Assembly (NCBI RefSeq): GCF_026241335.1
Contig: NZ_JAPHAV010000005.1
Coordinates: forward strand, 174,824-238,823
Source: Ochrobactrum chromiisoli
GTDB lineage: Bacteria; Pseudomonadota; Alphaproteobacteria; Rhizobiales; Rhizobiaceae
DNA length: 64,000 bases
Reading direction: 5' to 3'
The notes beneath the pieces are model-generated. The model searched no databases and had not been told where the DNA came from. It worked only from the letters and a program-made list of their open reading frames with translations. The position numbers and the translations under genes are program-made. Below are positions 56,824 through 64,000 of this stretch, piece after piece. The first letter of the stretch is position 1. The number at the start of each line of letters is the position of its first letter.

Positions 56824-57028
56824 TGCTTATGCTCCTCCCATGTGGGCGTCATGTTGTGAGACGAAAATCGCATGCCTCACCGCATGACAAATCAACTTAA
56901 TACAGTCACGCGTTTCAGGCATTCCCAATAATTCTGAAACAAGCGTGACTTTCACAAAATTTCGACATCAACAAAAAACGAATTAATATGAAAGGCAAAC
57001 GAAAGCAATTGAAATTATTGCCAGTAAA

Positions 57029-57058
57029 AAAGCCGAGGAAGTGGTCTTCCTCGGCTTT
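57029..57058 (-). terminator. Probable purH terminator
   Basis: A perfect 13-bp stem (57029-57041 with 57046-57058) and 4-base loop is followed on the minus strand by six T residues. It lies about 190 bases beyond the purH stop, with two palindromic repeats in between. The rest of 56824-57028 shows nothing I can name. Confidence 0.8.
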
Positions 57059-57092
57059 GTGCATCGATATGTGACTATTCCAGCATGGCGGA

Positions 57093-57139
57093 CCCGAAAT
57101 TCCTATCACTCTAGTGCCACTATCTGAGCGAATTTCGGG
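57093..57139. repeat. Inverted repeat, 9-bp arms
   Basis: CCCGAAATT (57093-57101) pairs with AATTTCGGG (57131-57139), with a small CACT-CT-AGTG palindrome inside. It lies next to the larger palindrome at 57169-57246 and may be part of the same mosaic element. Confidence 0.55.
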
Positions 57140-57168
57140 GCCAAAGCCATACTAGTAAATTGTTGAAT

Positions 57169-57246
57169 CTAGTGTGGTTTACGGATTTGTAGTTCCTCCA
57201 CGTGAATGCAACAAAAATGACAGGAACTTCAAATCCACCACACTAG
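57169..57246. repeat. Long imperfect palindrome overlapping the purH stop codon
   Basis: The left arm CTAGTGTGGT (57169-57178), with a 4-base insert then GGATTTG-T-AGTTCCT, mirrors the right arm AGGAACTTCAAATCC followed by ACCACACTAG (57222-57246). The central loop is about 24 bases. The right arm contains the purH stop codon (57243-57245), so the repeat ends inside the gene's last codon. Confidence 0.75.
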
Positions 57247-58859
57247 TGGCGGAAGTGGCGCATCCCCGTCATGACCATGGCAATGCCATGTTCGTCAGCC
57301 GCAGCGATGACTTCATCGTCACGCATTGAGCCGCCCGGCTGGATAACCGCCGTTGCACCTGCCTGAACAGCCGAAAGCAGGCCATCAGCAAATGGGAAGA
57401 ACGCATCGGATGCAACAACACAGCCCTTGGTCAGCGGCTCGGCAAGACCGGCTGCTTCAGCTGCGTCTTCTGCCTTGCGGGCAGCGATGCGGGCCGAATC
57501 AACACGACTCATCTGACCTGCGCCGATGCCAACCGTTGCGCCGTCCTTGACGTAAACAATCGCATTCGACTTCACGTGTTTGCCGACGCGGAAAGCGAAC
57601 TTCATATCGTTGAGCTCGGCTTCCGTTGGCGAACGTTTGGTGACCACTTTCAGATCAAGATCATCAACAACGCCGTTGTCGCGTGACTGAACCAGAAGGC
57701 CGCCTGCAACGGTTTTTGCTGCAATGCCTTTGGCACGTGGATCAGGCAGGCCGCCCGTTACCAAGAGACGCAGGTTCTTCTTGGCCGCAACGATGGCCTG
57801 TGCACCTTCGGTGGCGTCCGGTGCGATGATGACTTCGGTAAAGATTTTGACGATTTCCTCAGCGGCGGCTTCATCAAGTGTCTTGTTGAGCGCAACAATG
57901 CCACCAAAAGCCGAAACCGGATCGCAGGCGAGGGCCTTGAGATAGGCTTCCTTGATGGTGGCAGCTTCTGCAACGCCGCAAGGATTGGCGTGCTTGATGA
58001 TGGCAACGGCTGCGGTGCGCGCCGGGTCAAACTCGGCTACGAGTTCGAAAGCTGCATCGGTGTCGTTGATGTTGTTATAGGAAAGTTGCTTGCCCTGAAG
58101 CTGCGTTGCTGTGGCAACGCCCGGACGCTGTTCGCCGGTCAGGTAGAAGCCAGCCGTCTGATGCGGGTTTTCACCATAACGCATGACAGAATGCAGCTTG
58201 CCTGCGATCGAACGATAGGTCGGTGTTTCCTCATTGATTGCTTCGGCAAACCAGTTGGAAATGGCTGCATCATAAGCGGCCGTGCGCGAGAACGCCTTGG
58301 CTGCAAGCTTTTTGCGGAAGGAAATCGGCAGCGAGCCTTTGTTCTTTTCGAGCTCAGAGACAACCTCTTCATAGTCAGCGGGATCGACAACGGTTGCGAC
58401 ATAAGCATGGTTCTTTGCCGAAGCGCGGATCATGGCCGGGCCGCCAATGTCGATATTTTCAACCGTGGTGTCATAATCGCCACCCTTGAAGCGAACTTCT
58501 TCAAACGGGTAGAGATTGATGACAGCCAGATCAATGCCGCCAATGCCATGGGCTTCCATGGCTGCAACATGTTCAGGATCGTTGCGTACAGCAAGCAGCC
58601 CGCCGTGGACCGATGGATGCAACGTCTTCACGCGCCCATCCATGATTTCCGGGAAGCCGGTGACTTCCGAAACGTCTTTTACAGGAATGCCTTCTGCGGC
58701 AATCGACTTTGCGGTGCCGCCGGTCGAAAGGATTTCAACACCATGGGCATGAAGTGCCTTGGCAAAATCGATGAGGCCGGTCTTGTCGGAAACGGAAAGA
58801 AGGGCGCGGCGCACCCGATGAAGATCGGGAGCGGGAATATGCTTGGAGCTGACAGCCAT
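57243..58859 (-). CDS. purH: AICAR transformylase / IMP cyclohydrolase
   Basis: This 538-residue bifunctional enzyme performs the last two steps of IMP synthesis. The N-terminal MGS-like cyclohydrolase domain (about 12-160) has [29 protein letters not shown] and [18 protein letters not shown]. The transformylase part carries the KHANPCG motif (catalytic Lys-His). The C-terminus is the normal GMRHFRH, so the protein is intact although its stop lies in a repeat. Confidence 0.97.
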   Translation of the reverse strand: MAVSSKHIPAPDLHRVRRALLSVSDKTGLIDFAKALHAHGVEILSTGGTAKSIAAEGIPVKDVSEVTGFPEIMDGRVKTLHPSVHGGLLAVRNDPEHVAAMEAHGIGGIDLAVINLYPFEEVRFKGGDYDTTVENIDIGGPAMIRASAKNHAYVATVVDPADYEEVVSELEKNKGSLPISFRKKLAAKAFSRTAAYDAAISNWFAEAINEETPTYRSIAGKLHSVMRYGENPHQTAGFYLTGEQRPGVATATQLQGKQLSYNNINDTDAAFELVAEFDPARTAAVAIIKHANPCGVAEAATIKEAYLKALACDPVSAFGGIVALNKTLDEAAAEEIVKIFTEVIIAPDATEGAQAIVAAKKNLRLLVTGGLPDPRAKGIAAKTVAGGLLVQSRDNGVVDDLDLKVVTKRSPTEAELNDMKFAFRVGKHVKSNAIVYVKDGATVGIGAGQMSRVDSARIAARKAEDAAEAAGLAEPLTKGCVVASDAFFPFADGLLSAVQAGATAVIQPGGSMRDDEVIAAADEHGIAMVMTGMRHFRH

Positions 58860-58941
58860 AGGAAATGGTCTCTTCGTTGCTGAAGCGTTTTGCGTTCAGG
58901 AAGGGTGGGACGGTTTGCGGGTTAGCACAGACGAGACGCGA

Positions 58942-58968
58942 ATCATACCTTAAAAGCGTCCTGGTCAA
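58942..58968 (-). promoter_or_regulatory. Candidate purH promoter
   Basis: On the minus strand TTGACC (58968-58963), a 15-base spacer and TATGAT (58947-58942) lie about 85 bases before the purH start. The spacer is short, so the call is tentative. Confidence 0.35.
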
Positions 58969-58978
58969 GCTTTTGAGG

Positions 58979-60727
58979 TTAAGCGTAGCTTCCAATGGCA
59001 ACGCGGCTGAATTGCCAGTTTACTTCCGGCAGATCAGAAGCCGGAAAAGACAGCACGATCTGCTTTGATGTCACAGGACCACGGAACCCGGCAAAGAAGA
59101 TGCTGTCTTCAAGCTGCGGGGCCACTTCGAAACAGGAGAACGCCCATGTATCGTCATGAGGAGCGCTCAAATTGATCAGGCCATTTTCATCAAGCGAGAT
59201 GTCCACCGATGGGTGGATGTGAAAACGCACGGCAATATTATCACGCCCGTTGGCTTTCAACGCCTTGGCATCGCCGCGATAAAAGCGGTCCGCACCTTGT
59301 ATGACACTGCCCTGATGCGACAGCACGACGCGACGCTCATGAAAGATGCCAAAAAGGCGGACATAACCATCATGATTTGCAACAAAACCTTGCCGTCCTG
59401 TGTCTTCGATCCGGTCGCGCTGCACGCGTGTGGGACCGGCGATGATCGGCGTGCCAATCATGTTGGAAAGGCCTGCATTGCGGCTGAAACGGCACGACGA
59501 TGTATCGTTGATGGTTGCGGTTGAATGCGCAGCCGTTGAGCGTCCCAATGGACGAAATTCCGGCGGGCCGTAGCGGTCAACACCGGAATTGACGATATAG
59601 CGCTGGCGGCCTGAGGACATTTCAAAGGCAAGACAACCCGCATGGGCATCGCGCGACGCCGTTACAGGCGGAGGAAGGCCCGTATCGGCGATGATGGTTG
59701 TCGCCCCCATCGACAGGCGTTCATAGCCGGAATAGGGGGCGTGGGTTAGTGGCGCGCCTGCGGTTTCGTCGTGACGCAGCACCGAAATAATCCGCTCGGA
59801 AAGAGTTGGACCAACACCGTTGAACAGCGCGAGACTGCCATCCTGATGCCGGAAAAAACGCAGCGCAGGCAGCATGCGCTCGACAGCTTCGATCAATGCC
59901 TTTGGCGGTGATTCGGTGCCATTGGCATAGGTCTGGCGCAGTGGCAGAAGATCGGCCAGCAGTTCAAGGATCGTAACCGGATTGCGCGAAATATGCCCAC
60001 CATCGGGCAGGATCTGGCGCTTCAGCTCATATTCGAGATTGCGTCGTGCTGCACGCGCGGTCGGCGGCGAAACCGGCAAAGCGAGTGCCGCAAAAGCCAG
60101 CGCAATACGCGCACGCAGGCGTTCTTCGCCGTCATCCATAGCGGAAGCGACAGTGCGCAGGTAGCGCACCTGCATGGCAAGCGAGCGCATGAATTTGCGA
60201 TAGGCAGGCAATTCTGCGCCAGAAAGAATGAGGTTGGAATGTTGCAACCATGCGATGATGCGCTGTGCTGTAACTTCCGGTGACCAGGCAAGACCACCGA
60301 TGCGCTTGCCATAAAGGCGCATCCAATCGTCAACGAGTGCGCGCGCATTGGCGGTCGCAAGCTCGCTGTTGGCGCTTTTCAGATGGCGCAGCCAGCCAAA
60401 GCCCTGAAGGGCCGCTTCCCATTCCGGCGTCGGTGGCTCAACGGCAAAAGGCGACATGCCACCGGTTTCGACGAGGCGACCAGCCAGCGCAAAACGACCG
60501 TGGTAGAATTCTTGCGCCAGTTGCGGGTCAGCGACGCGGAGATCCGGTGGCGCAATGAGGATGCGGTCCGGCGTGAAGCCGCTGAACCGCCAGCGAAAAA
60601 GCGGACCCATGCGCAGACGGCGGCTGAACTTGCGCCAAGCCTGTGCAACGGCCAGTCCCCAAAGATGCGGGGTTTCGCTCAACGCGACTGCCACCCTCTC
60701 GTTCTCCGTATTATAATTCATTCGCAT
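58979..60727 (-). CDS. Heparinase II/III family protein
   Basis: This 582-residue protein has an alpha/alpha-toroid N-terminal half (about 60-330, many Trp/Leu helices such as RALVDDWMRLYGKRIGGLAW) and a C-terminal beta-sandwich of the Hepar_II_III type (GCLAFEMSSGRQRYIVNSGV; HSTATINDTSSCRF). No signal peptide is evident. In this order the gene habitually lies between rsmB and purH. It may act on an acidic polysaccharide, but its substrate is unknown. A second in-frame ATG at 60721 is an equal start choice. Confidence 0.85.
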   Translation of the reverse strand: MRMNYNTENERVAVALSETPHLWGLAVAQAWRKFSRRLRMGPLFRWRFSGFTPDRILIAPPDLRVADPQLAQEFYHGRFALAGRLVETGGMSPFAVEPPTPEWEAALQGFGWLRHLKSANSELATANARALVDDWMRLYGKRIGGLAWSPEVTAQRIIAWLQHSNLILSGAELPAYRKFMRSLAMQVRYLRTVASAMDDGEERLRARIALAFAALALPVSPPTARAARRNLEYELKRQILPDGGHISRNPVTILELLADLLPLRQTYANGTESPPKALIEAVERMLPALRFFRHQDGSLALFNGVGPTLSERIISVLRHDETAGAPLTHAPYSGYERLSMGATTIIADTGLPPPVTASRDAHAGCLAFEMSSGRQRYIVNSGVDRYGPPEFRPLGRSTAAHSTATINDTSSCRFSRNAGLSNMIGTPIIAGPTRVQRDRIEDTGRQGFVANHDGYVRLFGIFHERRVVLSHQGSVIQGADRFYRGDAKALKANGRDNIAVRFHIHPSVDISLDENGLINLSAPHDDTWAFSCFEVAPQLEDSIFFAGFRGPVTSKQIVLSFPASDLPEVNWQFSRVAIGSYA

Positions 60728-60906
60728 CGGACCCGATAAGGCAGGTCCATCCTTTCATGGCATGATGAATCGAAATGCCGGTTTCTCGATTTCGGAATCA
60801 TGCATTCTTAGAATCGTCGATAATGGTGAATCGAGTGTTAACCATAACGGGTGCGGTGCGCCCGTTATGGAAAATTCACCGATTTTAATCAGCCGTAGCT
60901 AACGGA

Positions 60907-62316
60907 TCAGGCCTTGCGTCTGAAGCGGGCAGCGAAAAAGCCATCCATGCCCGCCATATTTGAATTGCCATCAAACGTGTCAGCAGCCAAATCGGCAGGG
61001 GTCGAACGCAGGAAGCCTTCACCCGTGATCAGACCTTCAAGACCCGGACAATCGTCCAGCGTGATCGGATAAGCTTCAAGTGCTGGATTTTCGAGCGCCT
61101 TGCGGGCCAGCTCTTCGCCTTCTATTGGATGCAGCGAGCAATTGGAGAAGACAATGGTGCCGCCGGGTTTCACCAAATTTATTGCATGGGCGAGCAGCTT
61201 TGCCTGAAGCGTGGCAAGCTTTGCAATATCCTGCGGTGTTTTGGTCCATGGCACGTCCGGGTGGCGGCGCACCGTGCCGGTGGATGAGCAGGGTGCATCA
61301 AGAAGAACTGCGTCAAACAATTCGTCGGGCGTGTAATCCATCAGGTTGGTGGCGACAGTGCGTGCCTTGTAGCCAAGACGCTCCAGATTGCCTTGAAGAC
61401 GCTTGAGCCGGTTTTCCGACATATCAAGCGCTGTCACATCCGCCCCCTGCAACACAAGCTGCGCGGTCTTGCCGCCGGGCGCTGCGCAAAGATCGGCAAC
61501 GCGTTTGCCCTTGATGTCGCCCATCAGCCGTGCTGGCAAGCTTGCCGCCGCATCCTGTACCCACCAGTCGCCCTCTGCAAAGCCGGGCAGTTCGGTGAGA
61601 TTGCCCTCAACAGTCTCAAGGCGTACCGAGCCGTTCGGCAGGGCTGTGCCGCCGAGCTTTTCCGCCCATTCCTTCGGATCGCCTTTTACGGTGAAATCGA
61701 TCGGTGGTTCATAAGCGTGCATGGCGAGAATGGCTGCTGCCTTTTCCGCGCCATAAGCGTCTTTAATACTGTTTGCAAACCATTCCGGCACATTGGTTTC
61801 CGGCTGCAATGTATGGGCGAGAGCGCGTTCCTTGTTGCGCGACAGACGGCGCAGAAGTGCGTTCACAAGACCTGCATATTTGCGATTGCGCGGATCGGCA
61901 TTGGCCGCTTCAACGGCCAGATCAACGGCCGAATGATCCGGAAGGTTGAGGTAGAAAATCTGTGCGACGGCCACATGCAGAAGGTGTTTGAGCGCATGCG
62001 CATTTTCCGGCAAAGGCCGGTCGAGGCGCTTGTTGATGGCACGTTCAATGCTGCCGCGATTGCGCAGCGCGGAGCCCAGAATAGCGCGAACCAGTGCGCG
62101 GTCGCGTGGTTCAAGCGCCAGATATTGCGGATGACCGTGGCTGTTGTCGGTCAGACCGTCGAGCGATGTGTTTTTTTCAATCACCGCACCAAGCAGGCGA
62201 GCCGCAGTCAGACGTGCAGCAAGACCGGGGCGCAACTGTTCAGCGCGGTCTGCGGCATGCTTATGGGATTGCGGCTTTTTATTTCCACGCTTTGGCGCAG
62301 CTTTTTTATCGTTCAC
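60907..62316 (-). CDS. rsmB: 16S rRNA m5C967 methyltransferase (RsmB-like)
   Basis: This 469-residue RNA methyltransferase has a basic leader (1-30), a NusB-like RNA-binding domain (about 35-165) and a SAM-dependent Rossmann domain. SAM motifs are VADLCAAPGGKTAQLV, VTALDMSENRL and LDAPCSSTGTVRRHPD. The second Cys, the expected nucleophile, is in FSNCSLHPIEGEE. The domain layout is that of RsmB and differs from RsmF. It follows htpX on the same strand; a hairpin fills the 46-base gap. Confidence 0.93.
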   Translation of the reverse strand: MNDKKAAPKRGNKKPQSHKHAADRAEQLRPGLAARLTAARLLGAVIEKNTSLDGLTDNSHGHPQYLALEPRDRALVRAILGSALRNRGSIERAINKRLDRPLPENAHALKHLLHVAVAQIFYLNLPDHSAVDLAVEAANADPRNRKYAGLVNALLRRLSRNKERALAHTLQPETNVPEWFANSIKDAYGAEKAAAILAMHAYEPPIDFTVKGDPKEWAEKLGGTALPNGSVRLETVEGNLTELPGFAEGDWWVQDAAASLPARLMGDIKGKRVADLCAAPGGKTAQLVLQGADVTALDMSENRLKRLQGNLERLGYKARTVATNLMDYTPDELFDAVLLDAPCSSTGTVRRHPDVPWTKTPQDIAKLATLQAKLLAHAINLVKPGGTIVFSNCSLHPIEGEELARKALENPALEAYPITLDDCPGLEGLITGEGFLRSTPADLAADTFDGNSNMAGMDGFFAARFRRKA

Positions 62317-62362
62317 GCTGTTCTACTTTATCTGACGCGCAACTGGTTTTTGGGTTGCGCTT

Positions 62363-63328
62363 TTATGACCAAGGACCCCGATAGCCGGAGCCGCCACTGT
62401 TGTTTCCGCCTGCATTACCCCATGGACCACTGTTTTGGGAAGGGGGGGAGCTGCGCTGCGCCATTGCCGTCGAGCGAATCCCCATTTCAGCCGCCATCTG
62501 TTCCAGCGCCTGAATACGATTATCCGTGTCTGGATGTGTCGAAAAAAGGTTGTCAGCACCGCGTCCGCTCAGCGGATTGATAATGAACATATGGGCGGTT
62601 GCCGGGTTATGTTCGGCTTCTTCATTAACAACTGACTTAGCGCCACGGGCGATCTTGCCAAGGGCGGATGAGAGCCAGAGCGGGTTGCCGCAGATTTCGG
62701 CGCCTCTGCGGTCGGCGGCATATTCGCGGGTACGGCTTACCGCCATCTGCACGATCATCGCCGCAAAAGGAGCCACGATCATTGCAAGGATCGTACCGAC
62801 TACGCCAATGATGCCATTGCCGTTTTCGCGATTGCCGCCGAGGAAGAATGCAAAATTGCCGAGCATGGAGATTGCACCCGCGAGCGTGGCGACGATTGTC
62901 ATGGTCAGCGTATCGCGGTTCTGAACATGCGCCAGCTCATGCGCCATCACGCCCGCAACTTCTTCCGGTGTCAGGCGATTGAGAAGGCCGGTTGTGGCTG
63001 CAACAGCTGCATTTTCGGGATTTCGGCCCGTCGCAAAGGCATTGGGCTGGTCTTCATGGATGATATACACCTTTGGCATTGGCAGGCCCGCATTGGCTGC
63101 AAGGCCGCTGACCATGCGGTAATAGTCGGGGGCTGAGCGCGCATCGACTTCCTGCGCATTATACATACGCAGGACCATCTTGTCGGAATTCCAGTAGCCA
63201 AACAGGTTCATGGCAACAGCAATCACCAGTGCGATCATCATGCCGCCGCCGCCGCCCAGCAAATAGCCGATGCTCATGAACATGACTGTCATGAGAGCAA
63301 TCAGCATGGCAGTTTTCGTCATATTCAT
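62363..63328 (-). CDS. htpX: Membrane zinc metalloprotease HtpX
   Basis: From ATG 63328 this is a 321-residue M48B protease. Two N-terminal helices are followed by the active site HELAH (130-134) with the third ligand Glu in [12 protein letters not shown]. Two further helices lie around 145-215. It degrades damaged inner-membrane proteins. The C-terminus (after 295) is a Ser/Gly/Asn-rich extension ending GYRGPWS. The longer frame to 63364 lacks a good ribosome site. Confidence 0.95.
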   Translation of the reverse strand: MNMTKTAMLIALMTVMFMSIGYLLGGGGGMMIALVIAVAMNLFGYWNSDKMVLRMYNAQEVDARSAPDYYRMVSGLAANAGLPMPKVYIIHEDQPNAFATGRNPENAAVAATTGLLNRLTPEEVAGVMAHELAHVQNRDTLTMTIVATLAGAISMLGNFAFFLGGNRENGNGIIGVVGTILAMIVAPFAAMIVQMAVSRTREYAADRRGAEICGNPLWLSSALGKIARGAKSVVNEEAEHNPATAHMFIINPLSGRGADNLFSTHPDTDNRIQALEQMAAEMGIRSTAMAQRSSPPSQNSGPWGNAGGNNSGGSGYRGPWS

Positions 63329-63456
63329 GCGTGTAGGTCTCCGGTTCAGTAACAGTTTACACAATCGGGGTTTTGCTTCCCCGTCAGGTTTAACTATATG
63401 ATGGGTATCAAACGCCCGATCTTCAATAATGGGCTCTAATAACGGATTTCAAACGG

Positions 63457-63675
63457 ATGACCGATACATTCAACGAACCCGCCAGCAACGATAATGCCGA
63501 ACCGCGCAAGTTTGACGATTTGCCGCCAGCAGCCCAGCGTGCGCTGAAAGAAGCCGAAGAACGCCGGGCCGCTGAAAAAGCCGAAAAGCTGCCACGAGAA
63601 ATTGGCGGTCGCGGCGGCAAGGATCCCGCCCGCTTTGGCGACTGGGAAATCAAAGGCCGGACCATAGATTTCTAA
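63457..63675 (+). CDS. DUF1674 / SDHAF4-like small protein
   Basis: This 72-residue protein ends with GGRGGKDPARFGDWEIKGRT-IDF, the hallmark of the DUF1674 family. Its eukaryotic relatives (SDHAF4) assist assembly of succinate dehydrogenase by binding flavinated SdhA; the same role here is inference. The N-terminal half is charged and probably disordered. It is divergent from htpX. Confidence 0.9.
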   Translation: MTDTFNEPASNDNAEPRKFDDLPPAAQRALKEAEERRAAEKAEKLPREIGGRGGKDPARFGDWEIKGRTIDF

Positions 63676-63875
63676 TCTGGGATGTTTCCATGCTTCCATC
63701 AAACGTGGAAGAACACGACTTATCTCCCTCTCTCTATATATGTGCGAAGGGATGGGCTGCATTAAGTGCTGTTTTGATTTGGTATAGAGTTGGGATGTTT
63801 TAAATTGTTTGTGTTTGGTAAAAATGGGTTGTTTTGCCTGTGGAAAGAAAAGTTATCCTTTTTGCGGATTATGCG

Positions 63876-63904
63876 TTGACAGTTTTGTTGAGTGGGGTCT
63901 ATAT
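63876..63904 (+). promoter_or_regulatory. Strong promoter, probably of an rRNA operon
   Basis: TTGACA (63876-63881), a 17-base spacer and CTATAT (63899-63904) are followed directly by the GC-rich discriminator GGCGCCAC, as in stringently controlled rRNA promoters. No open frame follows before the window ends, which fits a 16S leader. The rest of 63676-63875 shows a small CTTCCA/TGGAAG stem and nothing else. Confidence 0.65.
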
Positions 63905-64000
63905 GGCGCCACAACGAGGGCGGCGACGCTGCTAGCGGCAGACTGGTTCGTCCCTTGAGTTGGCAGATTGAGTTTGACAGCGATGTTTGATTTGGTTATG

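Noticed and set aside
56915..57109. 64-codon minus-strand frame
   Set aside because: Runs through the terminator hairpin and part of a repeat; no protein features.

Overview
The window reads as chromosomal DNA of a Brucellaceae alphaproteobacterium (Brucella/Ochrobactrum type). This rests on recognising gene order and protein sequences, not on a search. The supporting blocks are rplU-rpmA-GNAT-GNAT-obgE, proB-proA-nadD-rsfS-rlmH, ffh-chorismate mutase-rpsP, a roughly 1,600-residue NAD-glutamate dehydrogenase, and purH-heparinase family-rsmB-htpX. Most of it is conserved housekeeping sequence with tight gene packing and many clear intrinsic terminators.

Layout. 1-2.5 kb: the tail of an MFS exporter facing a pyrimidine-type NCS2 permease. 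2.5-10 kb: an M20 amidohydrolase facing a five-gene operon, which encodes an oligopeptide-type ABC importer whose last gene is a homocysteine S-methyltransferase. 10.4-13.4 kb: a membrane diguanylate cyclase and a gene-poor, partly AT-rich stretch with palindromes. 13.4-21.1 kb: a ribose-type sugar ABC importer with a gluconolactonase-like enzyme, divergent from a cytosolic GAF histidine kinase and its LuxR/NarL-type regulator. 21.1-22.8 kb: an integrase fragment and an amidase next to tRNA-Ser(CGA), probably the remains of an integrated element. 22.9-30.6 kb: ribosomal proteins, acetyltransferases, ObgE, proline synthesis, NadD, RsfS and RlmH, with a rhizobial-type intergenic repeat.

30.7-42.7 kb: a GT8-like glycosyltransferase, an EnvC-like factor overlapping the CtpA protease, RppH, small membrane proteins, a LysR regulator divergent from mmsA, an oxidoreductase, a pyridoxal kinase, a carbonic anhydrase and an MltB-like transglycosylase. 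43-53 kb: ffh, chorismate mutase, rpsP, a LemA/TPM-domain trio and the large glutamate dehydrogenase. 53-64 kb: an Atg22-like transporter, glpK-glpF, purH with a palindromic repeat on its stop codon, a heparinase-family protein, rsmB, htpX and an SDHAF4-like small protein. The window ends with a strong promoter that looks like the start of an rRNA operon.

I found no CRISPR array, no intact insertion sequence and no clear new defence system. The less ordinary parts are the transporter-methyltransferase operon, the two-component/sugar-ABC locus, the decayed element at tRNA-Ser, and the palindromic repeats at purH and in the 11.6-13.4 kb region.
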